A DNA stretch of 64,000 nt, taken from contig NZ_CP046908.1 of NCBI RefSeq assembly GCF_009789575.1, positions 1,178,001 to 1,242,000 of the forward strand, written 5' to 3'. Positions 31,247 through 39,766 of this stretch are shown here, in pieces (within the stretch, counting starts at the first letter, position 1; every line of letters begins with the position of its first letter). A program made the translations under genes and the position numbers. This DNA is from Stappia indica. Lineage in GTDB: Bacteria > Pseudomonadota > Alphaproteobacteria > Rhizobiales > Stappiaceae. Under the pieces are notes generated by a model. It did no database searches, was not told where the DNA came from, and saw nothing but the letters and a program-made list of their open reading frames with translations.

Positions 31247-31261
31247 GTTCCGCTATTGTTC
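31247..31261 (-). promoter_or_regulatory. LexA SOS box of recA
   Basis: GTTC at 31247-31250 and 31258-31261, separated by CGCTATT. This exact GTTC-N7-GTTC form is the alphaproteobacterial LexA consensus, lying 119 bp upstream of the recA ATG. Confidence 0.75.
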
Positions 31262-31470
31262 ATGAACCCACGTCATTCGTGTTCTGCCGCCGGAGGGCGA
31301 GAATCGGTTGCAGGCGGAAGACAAGCCCAGCGGAAGACGTGGTGCGGGCGCGATCAGGAACGGTTCTGCCGGAACGCACAGGCCATCGGAACGGGCGGCA
31401 GAGGCGCGGCCGGAGCCGTGGGCAGGGCTGCCGCCGCGCGAGGGCGGACGGAGGAACCGGGCGGCGGGAT

Positions 31471-31504
31471 TGGGCAGCAGGACTGGGCAGCAGGACTGGG
31501 CAGC
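31471..31504. repeat. 13-bp tandem repeat
   Basis: The unit TGGGCAGCAGGAC is present in two perfect copies plus 8 bp of a third, in the non-coding recA upstream region. The unit length is not a multiple of three. Confidence 0.75.
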
Positions 31505-31602
31505 GAAACCCTGCCTCCAGGTGCGAGGCGCAACGGAGTTACAAGGAGATCAAAGGACCCGGAAGGACGGCAGGCGCGCAAGCGCGACGGCACAAGGCCG
31601 CT

Positions 31603-32181
31603 TCAAGTCCAGATGTCGTCCACGCCGTTTTCGACGACGTGGACGACGCCCTGCGGCTCTTTCAGACGCAGGATCTGCGCATCATCGAGGCCGAGGCAGA
31701 TGCCGCGGATGACCTTGCCGATCTGGCCGTGTGCCACGGCGATGGTCGGACGCGAGAGCATGCCGAGCCAGCGGCTCGCCCGCTCGCGAAGGTGGGCGAG
31801 CGTCTCCCCGCCCGGCGCGCCGAAATACCAGTCGTAGTCCGGCTTTCCGGCCATGTGTGCGGGAAACCGCTCGATCATCTCGGGCTTGGTGAGGCCGCTC
31901 AGCTGCCCGAGATCAATTTCCTTGAGCAGGTCCGTTGCGACCGGCCGGAGGTCGAAATGCTGCCGGATATTGGCGACCGTCTCCTGCACCCGCCCGATGG
32001 GGCTCGCCATCTGGTCGAAGCCGTCTGGCGAGTCGAGCTCCCGCGCCAGGATCTCGCCGAGCCGCTGCGCCTGCTGCCGGCCCGTCTGCGTCAGAGGAGA
32101 GTTCAGATGACCCTGGGCCCGGCCGGCCAGGTTCCACTCGGTTTCGCCATGGCGCATGAAGACAAGTCGCGGGTGCTGCAA
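31603..32181 (-). CDS. Histidine phosphatase (phosphoglycerate mutase-like) family protein
   Basis: A 192-residue acid phosphatase/mutase. The catalytic RHG motif is at residues 10-12 (FMRHGETEWNLAGRAQGHLNS), the second histidine lies in IAVAHGQIG, and the acidic ERA and ETLAHL segments fit the 2H phosphatase fold. Targets of the family range from alpha-ribazole phosphate and sugars to phosphoproteins; none can be assigned. Its stop is 475 bp from the recA start and it is divergent from the psuK gene. Confidence 0.88.
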   Translation of the reverse strand: MQHPRLVFMRHGETEWNLAGRAQGHLNSPLTQTGRQQAQRLGEILARELDSPDGFDQMASPIGRVQETVANIRQHFDLRPVATDLLKEIDLGQLSGLTKPEMIERFPAHMAGKPDYDWYFGAPGGETLAHLRERASRWLGMLSRPTIAVAHGQIGKVIRGICLGLDDAQILRLKEPQGVVHVVENGVDDIWT

Positions 32182-32371
32182 GGGATCGGTCCGCCATCGG
32201 TTGGGACATGACGCTCGAAAGGCGCCGGAGAGGAGCCCCGGCTACCCTTGCTGATCGGAAAAATCAACGCACGCCGCAGCGCTGGTGGCGGCAAGCCGGT
32301 GAAGCCCCTCCCCTCGCATTGCGCGAGCCGGTATAAGCGGTTGCAAGGACAAAGGCCGGAGACCTGCCCGC

Positions 32372-33313
32372 ATGCCGATTGCCGCCTTCGGCGCCATCCA
32401 TCTCGACACGATCGCCCATGCGGACCGCCGGATCCTGCGCGAAACCTCCACGCCGGCAGCACTTGCCATACGGCCCGGCGGCGTCGCGACCAACGTGGCG
32501 CGTGCGTTGGCGCGACTCGACTGCCGCATCGCGCTGGCCGGCCGGCTGGGACGCGAGGCGGAGGCCGACGGGCTGCTGGTGCAGCTGACGGCGGAAGGCG
32601 TGGAGACGGGAGCCATCCGCCGCAGCGACCTGCCGAGCGGGCGCTATCTCGCGCTGCACGATCCCGACGGAACGCTGGCGGCGGCGGTGGTCGATGCCCG
32701 CATCACCGAGACGCTGGAGCCGGGCGCGCTGCTACCACTGACCGAGGCGCAAGCGGCGGCGGGCTGCTGGTTTCTCGATGCCAACCTGCCGCAGCCGCTT
32801 CTGGCGGAACTGGCGGAGACGGCGGGAGAGCGGATGCTGGCTGCCGACGCGGTCTCGCGGGCCAAGGCCGCACGGCTCGGCCCGATCCTGCCGCGGCTCG
32901 ATCTGCTGTTCTGCAACCGTGCGGAGGCCGCCGCCCTGCTCGGGCGGGATGGCGAACAAGACGGGGAGCAGCAGGAAGAGGACGGCGCGGAGACGGCAAA
33001 CGCGCTGGTCGAGGCCGGAGTAAAGGCCGTTGTGATGACCCGCGGCGCGGCCCCCGTGCTTCTGGCGACCCGCTCCGGCATCGACGAGATCTCGCTGACG
33101 ACATGCGATGGCGCAGCCGCTCCTCCGCCGCGGGTCGTGGACGTGACCGGGGCGGGAGATGCGCTGATCGCCGGCACGCTGGCGGGCCTGGAGCACGGAT
33201 TGCCGCTTGCACGGGCGGTCGCGGCCGGCATGCGCGCCGCGGCGCTGACGCTGGAAAGCCCTGGCGCGGTGGCGGACACATTGACGTGGGCAGCAATCGC
33301 GCCGAGGAGATAG
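32372..33313 (+). CDS. psuK: PfkB-family kinase, probable pseudouridine kinase
   Basis: A 313-residue ribokinase-fold sugar kinase. It begins MPIAAFGAIHLDTIAHADRR. The N-terminal PfkB glycine pattern is RPGGVATNVARALARL and the catalytic/anion hole signature DVTGAGDALIAGTLAG is intact near residue 260. The substrate call, pseudouridine to pseudouridine 5'-phosphate, rests on the gene 131 bp downstream being PsuG, the next enzyme of the same pathway. A charged Gln/Glu-rich insert (GEQDGEQQEEDG) around residue 195 is unusual. The upstream neighbour is divergent. Confidence 0.82.
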   Translation: MPIAAFGAIHLDTIAHADRRILRETSTPAALAIRPGGVATNVARALARLDCRIALAGRLGREAEADGLLVQLTAEGVETGAIRRSDLPSGRYLALHDPDGTLAAAVVDARITETLEPGALLPLTEAQAAAGCWFLDANLPQPLLAELAETAGERMLAADAVSRAKAARLGPILPRLDLLFCNRAEAAALLGRDGEQDGEQQEEDGAETANALVEAGVKAVVMTRGAAPVLLATRSGIDEISLTTCDGAAAPPPRVVDVTGAGDALIAGTLAGLEHGLPLARAVAAGMRAAALTLESPGAVADTLTWAAIAPRR

Positions 33314-33444
33314 AAAAGGATGCGCGGCAGCCGCCACCCGGCCATGCGCAAACGGGGTGGCCGGGCGCCTCGACAGCGACGGGGCGCCGGCCCTATAAGG
33401 CGGTCCGCACCCGGCAGGGTACGGCAGGACGGAGCGAATTCGAC

Positions 33445-34419
33445 ATGCTGGACAAGGATATGACCGGGCTGGCTTCGGTACTGCAGCTGGGCGAAGAGGT
33501 CGCAGCGGCACTGGCCGAGAGGCGCCCCGTGGTGGCGCTGGAATCGACCATCATCACCCACGGCATGCCCTGGCCGAAGAATGTCGAGACCGCCCGGCTG
33601 GTCGAGGCGGACATCCGCGCCGGCGGCGCCGTCCCGGCGACGATCGCCGCCCTCGACGGCAAGCTGCATGTCGGCCTGTCCGACGGCACGCTGGAGCGGC
33701 TGGCCAAGGCCGAGGGCGTGATGAAATGCTCACGCGCCGATCTCGCCATCGCGCTAGCGACCGGCCGACCCGGCTCCACGACCGTCGCCGCGACGATGAT
33801 GGCCGCCCATGCGGCCGGCATTGCGGTCTTCGCCACCGGCGGCATCGGCGGCGTGCATCGCGGCGCGGAGACGAGCTTCGACATTTCCGCCGATCTCGAC
33901 GAGCTGGCGCGAACGCCCGTCTGCGTGGTGGCGGCCGGCGCCAAGGCGTTGCTCGACCTGCCCAAGACGCTGGAAGTGCTGGAAACGCGCGGCGTGCCGG
34001 TGATCGCGCACGGGCAGGACGCCTTTCCGGCCTTCTGGTCGCGCGACAGCGGCCTTGCCGCGCCCTACCGCATGGACACGGCGGACGAGATCGCCGGGCT
34101 GCTGGAGCTGCGCGCCCGGTTCGGCGACCATGGCGGCGTTCTGGTTGCCAATCCGGTGCCGGAGGCGGACGAAATCCTCCCCTCGCAGATCGCCTCGGCC
34201 ATCGAGCAGGCGCTGGCGGAAGCGGCAAGACGCGGCGTCAGCGGCAAGGCGGTGACACCCTTCGTCCTGGCGATGATCTACGAGCTCACCAAGGGGCGCA
34301 GTCTCGTCACCAACATCGCGCTGGTCCGCAACAATGCGAGGCTGGCAGCGGCAATCGCGGTTGAGCTGGCCGGACGACGGAACAAGGCCGCGGCAGACCG
34401 TCTCTCCTCTGACGTGTAA
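33445..34419 (+). CDS. psuG: Pseudouridine-5'-phosphate glycosidase
   Basis: A 324-residue enzyme that reversibly splits pseudouridine 5'-phosphate to uracil and ribose 5-phosphate. It has the conserved ESTIITHGMP, MKCSRADLA, the RPGSTTVAATMMAAH block, and FATGGIGGVHRGAE near the middle. The active-site lysine is expected in AAGAKALLDLPKTLE. The PsuG/indigoidine-synthase-A family is otherwise unmistakable. The start at 33445 has GGAG 10 nt upstream; a second ATG 15 nt later is also possible. Pseudouridine catabolism recycles RNA-derived C-nucleoside, and no transporter (PsuT) is present nearby. Confidence 0.93.
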   Translation: MLDKDMTGLASVLQLGEEVAAALAERRPVVALESTIITHGMPWPKNVETARLVEADIRAGGAVPATIAALDGKLHVGLSDGTLERLAKAEGVMKCSRADLAIALATGRPGSTTVAATMMAAHAAGIAVFATGGIGGVHRGAETSFDISADLDELARTPVCVVAAGAKALLDLPKTLEVLETRGVPVIAHGQDAFPAFWSRDSGLAAPYRMDTADEIAGLLELRARFGDHGGVLVANPVPEADEILPSQIASAIEQALAEAARRGVSGKAVTPFVLAMIYELTKGRSLVTNIALVRNNARLAAAIAVELAGRRNKAAADRLSSDV

Positions 34420-34574
34420 CTGCCGCATTTTATATGCTTAACTCGCTGCGACCGGCAGCCATGGGGGGCGCCGAACGATGCTCCCACCCGCGCCGGTCGC
34501 CGGAGTCCAATACGGCCCTGCCCAGCCCGTCCCTCGGGCGGCAACGAGGGCGAGACAGGAAGACAGAGGCTAAG

Positions 34575-35756
34575 ATGGCGGAAGCAGCAGCTCAGACCGG
34601 ACTTTCTCCGATGCAGTATCTCGACAAGGCGGTGGCCGCCCTGCGCGACATGGGCCTGATGCCCGACGGCACCGCCGAGGCGCCGATCAACGCGCTGCTG
34701 GAAAGGATCTCCGACCTGTCTCCGGACAAGATCGCGGTGATCACCCGCACGCTCGGCCAGTCGCAGACCTTCAACGAGGTGGTGCGCAACGAGATCCAGG
34801 CCATGTCGATCGGCGAACGCTACGAGGCGATCACCGAGGCCTTCAACTCGATCCGCGACGACGCCAAGGGCATGGTCGACCAGCTGGCCGACGGCAAGAT
34901 CTCCTTCATGGAGAACATGTCCAACAAGTGGCGCGACATGACGCGGGGCACCGTCTCCGACCGCTTCGGCAAGATCAGGGAGACCTATCTCGACGTCGCC
35001 CGCGACACCAAGGACCAGATCGAGCGCGAACAGCGCATCCTGGAGGCCTATCGCGATTTCCGCGGCGCGCTGAAGCAGGCCGAAGTCCTGGCGCTCGAAG
35101 TGCTGAACACCGCCACGGCCCGCCTGGAAGAGGCCAAGGCCGCGCTGGAGGCCTCCAACAAGGAAGTCGAGGCGCATGACGGCGGCGACGCTGCAGCCAA
35201 GGCTCGCCTGGAATTCGCCCGCGACGAGAAGATGCGCGCGATGCAGGACGAGGAGAAGCGCTACCAGATCGCCAAGGACCTCTCCGACAACCTGACCATC
35301 GGCTACAACACGTCGGAAGTGATCATGGCGCGTCTGATGCAGACGACCAACGCCAAGGAGCGGGTCTATGCGCAGTCGGTGACCTTCTTCTCCACCAACG
35401 ATTCCGTGCTGACCGCGCTGAATGCCTCCTTCACCGGCCTGCACGGTCTGCACGAATCGACCGAGGCGCTCAACGCCATGAAGGACGGCGTGTCGAAGTC
35501 GCTGGAGACCCTGGCGGAGATCGGCGATGCGGTGCAGGAAGCGGCGCTGAAGGCCGGCTACGGCCCGACCATCCAGGCGGCAGCCGTCAAGAAGCTGGTC
35601 GACTCGGTCATCAACTTCCAGGTCAACTCGCGCGAGATCATCAACGAGATGCGCGTCATGTCGACGAAGAACTCCGAGGAGATCCGCGACGCGGTCGAGG
35701 ACGGCAAGCGCCGTCTTGCAAAGCTCGCCGCGCAGGGCAACATGATCGGCGCCTGA
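34575..35756 (+). CDS. Long alpha-helical cytosolic protein, first gene of the membrane-lipid block
   Basis: A 393-residue protein with no signal peptide or transmembrane segment that is mostly helix. Heptad-like stretches occur at 145-240 (YLDVARDTKDQIEREQRILE, EAKAALEASNKEVEAH). The C-terminal half carries many aligned hydrophobic residues (NTSEVIMARLMQTTNAKERV). The family is unknown to me; the C-terminal layout is faintly like TelA (toxic anion resistance) proteins, which I cannot test. It starts a tight, same-strand series of eight genes ending in YnbA/YnbB/PlsC-type lipid enzymes. Such long helical proteins often act on membranes or as scaffolds. A ribosome site GAGGC lies upstream, with 155 bp from psuG. 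Confidence 0.7.
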   Translation: MAEAAAQTGLSPMQYLDKAVAALRDMGLMPDGTAEAPINALLERISDLSPDKIAVITRTLGQSQTFNEVVRNEIQAMSIGERYEAITEAFNSIRDDAKGMVDQLADGKISFMENMSNKWRDMTRGTVSDRFGKIRETYLDVARDTKDQIEREQRILEAYRDFRGALKQAEVLALEVLNTATARLEEAKAALEASNKEVEAHDGGDAAAKARLEFARDEKMRAMQDEEKRYQIAKDLSDNLTIGYNTSEVIMARLMQTTNAKERVYAQSVTFFSTNDSVLTALNASFTGLHGLHESTEALNAMKDGVSKSLETLAEIGDAVQEAALKAGYGPTIQAAAVKKLVDSVINFQVNSREIINEMRVMSTKNSEEIRDAVEDGKRRLAKLAAQGNMIGA

Positions 35757-35844
35757 GCCGCCCGCAAGGGAACCGCATCCATCACGGCCGGCCGCGGATA
35801 TCCGGGGCCGGTCCTGCCGCAAAAGGCTGCAGGGGAACGAGTGC

Positions 35845-36783
35845 ATGGCCTCCGACACCGCCTCGACCAGGGCGCCGCTCGATGAGCTGATGATGGCGAT
35901 GGACGTGGTCGACACGCTGCGCCACGACGAACGCATCGCGCTGAAGGAACTCGGCTCGGACGAGCGCGACGCTGCGATGATCCAGCGTCTGCGCGAGATC
36001 TATACGAGCCAGGGCATCGAGGTTTCCGACCGCCTTCTGCGCGAAGGCGTCGAAAACCTGAAGCAGAACCGCTTCGTCTACAGTCCGCCCGCAGCCGGCT
36101 TCCAGCGCACGCTGGCGCTGATCTATGTCACGCGCCTGCGCTGGGCGAAGGCCATTCTTGTCCTGCTGCTGCTGGCCGTTGCCGCAGCGCTGGCCTGGCA
36201 TTTCCTGGTGACCGCCCCGCGCGAGCGGGCCGCCGAGGCGCTGCGGATCGAGCTGACGCAGACCCTGCCGACGGAGATCGCCGCAACGGTGCGCCGGATC
36301 GGCGAGGTGAGCGAGGAAACCGCCGCCCGCGAACGGGCCGCGACGCTGGCCACCGGCGGCCAGGCGGCCCTTGCCGCGAACGACGCGGCCGCCGCCCGCA
36401 AGGCGCTCGCCGACCTCAAGGCGCTGGAGGCGCGCCTGCTGCAGGTCTACGACATCCGCATCGTGTCCCGTCCGGGCACGCCGACCGGCGTCACCCGCAT
36501 CCCCCAGGCCAACACCTCGGCGCGCAACTACTACCTTCTCGTCGAGGCAGTGGCGCCGGACGGAAAGATCGTGCCGCAGGAAGTCACCTCCGAAGAGGAC
36601 GGCGCCCGCAAGACGGTCGCCATCTGGGGCCAGCGGGTGCCGCAATCGACCTTCGACGCGGTGCGCCGCGACAAGGAGGAGGACGGCATCGTCAGCAATC
36701 CGGTACTCGGCAGCAAGGCGCGCGGCAGGCTGCAGCCCGAGTGGCAGGCCCGGGTGGAGACGGGAGCGATCACGCAATGGTAG
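35845..36783 (+). CDS. DUF6384-like bitopic membrane protein
   Basis: A 312-residue protein with a cytosolic N-terminal domain of about 90 residues (DELMMAMDVVDTLRHDERIA, then GIEVSDRLLREGVENLK and FVYSPP), one transmembrane helix at about residues 92-115 (AKAILVLLLLAVAAALAWHF), a helical stalk rich in Ala/Arg/Glu, and a C-terminal beta-like domain (NYYLLVEAVAPDGKIV). This order fits my memory of the DUF6384 family, which has no known function. Topology is likely N-in/C-out. It is 88 bp from the preceding helical protein gene. ACGAGTGC before the ATG gives a weak ribosome site. Confidence 0.68.
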   Translation: MASDTASTRAPLDELMMAMDVVDTLRHDERIALKELGSDERDAAMIQRLREIYTSQGIEVSDRLLREGVENLKQNRFVYSPPAAGFQRTLALIYVTRLRWAKAILVLLLLAVAAALAWHFLVTAPRERAAEALRIELTQTLPTEIAATVRRIGEVSEETAARERAATLATGGQAALAANDAAAARKALADLKALEARLLQVYDIRIVSRPGTPTGVTRIPQANTSARNYYLLVEAVAPDGKIVPQEVTSEEDGARKTVAIWGQRVPQSTFDAVRRDKEEDGIVSNPVLGSKARGRLQPEWQARVETGAITQW

Positions 36784-36877
36784 CTCTTGCCGGAACGGCA
36801 TCGCGCCGAACGACATTTGAGGGAGGGACCGGCGGGAGGCCGGCAGGCACGAACAGAACGGCAAGGGGCACGCGGGC

Positions 36878-38335
36878 ATGGTGAGCGGACGTCAGACCCT
36901 CGGCTCGATCGAAAGGGCGCTCGGTGAGGTCCGGCAGGAGGAAGACCTCCTGCGGCGGCGCGTCGACGACGCCATGCGCGAGATCAACGATCTGCGCGGC
37001 GCCGAGCTGGAAGCGTTCCGGGAGCTTGCCCGCTTTCGCCTGCGCGAAGGCGGCGACAAGGCCTTCGGCCAGCGCATCGACAAGGACGAGGCCGAGGCCC
37101 GTCGCCAGCTGGAACAACGGGAGCTGGCGCTATCGGCCTTACGCGCCCAGCATGATGCCCTGACGAGCGACGTCGCCGCGCTCACCGAGCAGCGCCGCCG
37201 CCTGACGCGCGAGCGCGATGCGGCGAGCGACCGGCTCGACGCCATTCTCGAGGCCGTCGACAAGAAGCTTGCCGGCGATCCGGCCTACACCGCCCAGCGC
37301 GAGGCGGCGGAAGCCGCGCAGCGCACCGCAGAAGCGGCGCGGTCCAAGGCACGGCAAGCGCAGGACGACCGGGCCGCCAAGAGCAAGGCCTACGAGGACG
37401 ACGCGCTCTTCGCCTATCTCTGGAAGCGCGGGTTCGGCACCTCGACCTATCGTTCGACCGGCCTCATCCGCATGCTCGACCGCTGGGTGGCACGGCTCAT
37501 TCGCTACAATGATGCGCGCCCCAACTACGCCATGCTGGTGGAGATCCCGCATCGGCTCGACGCCTATGCCAGCGACCGAGAGGCGGAGGCGCAAGCGGAA
37601 CTGGCCAAGCTCGGCGCCCTGTCGCGCCAGGCGGCCGCGGACGTCGCCGGCGAAGACCTTGCCGCGGCCATCGAAACCGCCGAACGCGAGATCGAGGACA
37701 CGACGGCAACGCTGGAGAAGCTGGAAGTCGAGCTTGAGGAACTGGGCAAGCGCGAGCAGCCCTATCTCTCCGGCGAGGATTCCGAGTTCCGCACCGCCGA
37801 GGAGGCCTTGCTGCGCTCGCTGCGCTCCGAGGAACTGACCACCCTGTGGCAGGAGGCGCTCGCCACCCCCTCGCCCGAGGACGAGCGGATCGTCCGCCGT
37901 CTGCAGGATCTCGACGCCCGCATCGAGATCCTGAACAGCGCAACGGAAAACGACCAGCGCACGCTGCGCGACCTTGCCCGCCGGCGCGACGAGCTGGCCA
38001 AGGTGACGCGCCAGTTCCGCCAGAAGCGCTACGACACCTGGGACTCCACCTTCGACAATGACAGCCTGACCGGCGTGCTGCTCGGCGAGCTGGCCAAGGG
38101 CGCCCTGTCGGGGGCCGACTACTGGGCCAAGGCCGAGAAGTCGCGCAAGCGGCGCAAGCGCCACGGCGGCGGCGTCGGCTTTCCCGGCGGCATCGGCCTG
38201 CCCGGCTCCATGGGTGGGTTCGGGGGTGGGTCCGAGGGCGGCTCGGGAGGTGGACGCGGCGGCTTCGGCGGCGGCGGCTTCGGAAGCGGCGATTCCTTCG
38301 GCGGTGGCGGCTTCAAGACCGGCGACACGTTCTGA
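36878..38335 (+). CDS. Long coiled-coil protein with glycine-rich C-terminus
   Basis: A 485-residue protein of unknown function. Residues 1-130 form one continuous coiled coil (RQEEDLLRRRVDDAMREI through RRRLTRERDAASDRL). A compact middle segment of about 60 residues (ALFAYLWKRGFGTSTYRS...NYAMLVEIP) is followed by a second coiled coil (240-400). The last 75 residues are a Gly/Ser/Phe-rich, disordered tail preceded by KSRKRRKRHGGG. There is no signal or membrane helix. It sits third in a block leading to lipid enzymes. A DUF-family name is possible, but I do not recognise one with confidence. Confidence 0.7.
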   Translation: MVSGRQTLGSIERALGEVRQEEDLLRRRVDDAMREINDLRGAELEAFRELARFRLREGGDKAFGQRIDKDEAEARRQLEQRELALSALRAQHDALTSDVAALTEQRRRLTRERDAASDRLDAILEAVDKKLAGDPAYTAQREAAEAAQRTAEAARSKARQAQDDRAAKSKAYEDDALFAYLWKRGFGTSTYRSTGLIRMLDRWVARLIRYNDARPNYAMLVEIPHRLDAYASDREAEAQAELAKLGALSRQAAADVAGEDLAAAIETAEREIEDTTATLEKLEVELEELGKREQPYLSGEDSEFRTAEEALLRSLRSEELTTLWQEALATPSPEDERIVRRLQDLDARIEILNSATENDQRTLRDLARRRDELAKVTRQFRQKRYDTWDSTFDNDSLTGVLLGELAKGALSGADYWAKAEKSRKRRKRHGGGVGFPGGIGLPGSMGGFGGGSEGGSGGGRGGFGGGGFGSGDSFGGGGFKTGDTF

Positions 38336-38528
38336 TCGTTCGCACCCGGACCTCCAACCGGGCACGCGCCTTGGCACATTCGCCGGGATGCCTGTGCCCG
38401 CAGTCTTTGTTAACTTCGCTGTCGCAAGCTTGCGCTTGCGCGAAAGATCCGCCGACACCGCCTTCCAGGTGCCGCCCGGATATCCTGCCCGTATCCGGGC
38501 CCTTACAGTCTTCTTGGGGATTGCCGCA

Positions 38529-39020
38529 ATGCTGCTCCGCCTGACCCTCGTCCTCGTCGCCGCCACGGCGCTTACCGCCTGCCAGTCCGGCCGGCGCGGA
38601 CCCGCCCCGGTCGAACCGCAGCAGGCGGTGCTGACCGTGCCGACCGGCGCGCAGTCGATCACCGTGCGGGCGAATACCGAGACGGTTCGCCAGACCATCG
38701 TCGCCAACGCGACGGAGCGCGGCACGCCGATCACCCAGAACCAGCCCAACATGGTGATTCTGGAGCGGACGGTGACGGGAGAGAACCCGGCCCTCGACAG
38801 CGAGTTCGGCCCCTCCGACAACGGCCCGCGCAAGTTCCGCATCCGCGTCCGCTTCCAGGGCACCGGCTGCGATACGCTGGTGGTGCAGGACGTCGCCGTC
38901 GTCAACAATGCCGGCACCGCGTTGGAGCAGGTCTTCACCCTGACCCAGCCGCAATACAACCCGCGCGACAGTCTTGTCGGCCTGAAGTCGAAGGCCGAAT
39001 CCGGCGCCCGCTGCATCTGA
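38529..39020 (+). CDS. Lipoprotein of unknown function
   Basis: A 163-residue protein with a lipoprotein signal: MLLRLTLVLVAATALTACQS. The lipobox is LTAC, putting the lipidated cysteine at residue 18. The mature part (RRGPAPVEPQQAVLTVPTG, then SITVRANTETVRQTIVANAT and FRIRVRFQGTGCDTLVVQDV) looks like a small beta-rich periplasmic domain with two further cysteines (in GTGCDTL and GARCI) that could pair. I recognise no family. An earlier in-frame ATG exists, but homology of the signal and lipobox decides for this one. It lies between the coiled-coil gene and the ynbA-like gene. Confidence 0.72.
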   Translation: MLLRLTLVLVAATALTACQSGRRGPAPVEPQQAVLTVPTGAQSITVRANTETVRQTIVANATERGTPITQNQPNMVILERTVTGENPALDSEFGPSDNGPRKFRIRVRFQGTGCDTLVVQDVAVVNNAGTALEQVFTLTQPQYNPRDSLVGLKSKAESGARCI

Positions 39021-39148
39021 CGGCAGAGCCGGCAAACCTGAGGGGAGCGACCTTGTCGCTTCCCTGCCGTTGCATGCGAGGCGAAAACGCGCTTGTCTCG
39101 CGGTCGGGTTGAATCGAACTTCCCCTCCCGCTCGCAACCGGCAGCGCC

Positions 39149-39766
39149 ATGGCCACCGTCTATGATCTGAAATCCCGCTTCCAGGACCTGCTGCGCCCGA
39201 TCGTGCGCGCCCTGGCGCGCGCGCGCATCACCGCCAACCAGGTGACGCTGGCGGCCCTCGCCCTGTCCGTGATCGCCGGGCTCGCGATTGCCCTGTGGCC
39301 GGCCGCCGGCCTGCCGCTCGCGCTCCTGCCCCTGGTGCTGTTCTTGCGAATGGCGCTCAACGCCATGGACGGCATGTTGGCCCGCGAGCACCATCAGCAG
39401 TCGGCGCTAGGCGCCGTGCTCAACGAACTCGGCGACGTCGTTTCCGACCTGGCGCTCTACCTGCCCTTTGCGCTTGTCCCCGGCGTCTCGCCGATGGCCG
39501 TCGTCAGCCTGTGCCTGCTGGCCGTGATCAGTGAGATGACGGGTGTCGTCGGCATCCAGATCGGCGCCTCGCGGCGCTATGACGGACCGCTCGGCAAGAG
39601 CGACCGGGCCGTCCTGTTCGGCACGCTCGGCCTGTTGCTCGGCATCGGCCTCATCGGCCCCGTCTTCGCCAACTGGGTGCTGGCAGTCGCGCTGCTTCCC
39701 GCCGCCCTCACCATCTTCAACCGCGCCCGCAAGGCGCTGGCCGAGGTCCGGGAGGGCCGTCCGTGA
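39149..39766 (+). CDS. ynbA: CDP-alcohol phosphatidyltransferase, YnbA-type
   Basis: A 205-residue integral-membrane phosphatidyltransferase with about six helices. The CDP-alcohol motif is at residues 71-96: N71-x2-D74-G75-x2-A78-R79-x8-G88-x3-N92-x3-D96. In typical enzymes positions 71 and 92 are aspartate, so two metal-binding residues are replaced by asparagine. I recall the same substitutions in E. coli YnbA (NALDGMLAR ... LNETGD), so this marks the YnbA subfamily rather than a degenerate copy. Product and alcohol acceptor are unknown. It overlaps the next gene (ynbB-like), whose GTG start lies in its stop region. Confidence 0.85.
   Translation: MATVYDLKSRFQDLLRPIVRALARARITANQVTLAALALSVIAGLAIALWPAAGLPLALLPLVLFLRMALNAMDGMLAREHHQQSALGAVLNELGDVVSDLALYLPFALVPGVSPMAVVSLCLLAVISEMTGVVGIQIGASRRYDGPLGKSDRAVLFGTLGLLLGIGLIGPVFANWVLAVALLPAALTIFNRARKALAEVREGRP

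Larger units (their letters stand above)
31128..31602. promoter_or_regulatory. recA upstream region
   Basis: In these 475 bp I find no gene. The first 140 bp, AT-rich for this genome, carry the recA promoter region and SOS boxes. The rest contains a short 13-bp tandem repeat (31471-31504) and no recognisable promoter for the histidine phosphatase, which runs toward recA on the same strand and ends at 31603. Confidence 0.5.

Noticed and set aside
31471-31504. CRISPR-like direct repeats
   Set aside because: The units are 13 bp, adjacent without spacers, and only two and a half copies are present.
33445-34419. Indigoidine synthase A (pigment biosynthesis) for the psuG gene
   Set aside because: The IndA name belongs to the same family, but the adjacent PfkB kinase and absence of a non-ribosomal peptide synthetase make pseudouridine 5'-phosphate glycosidase the better call.
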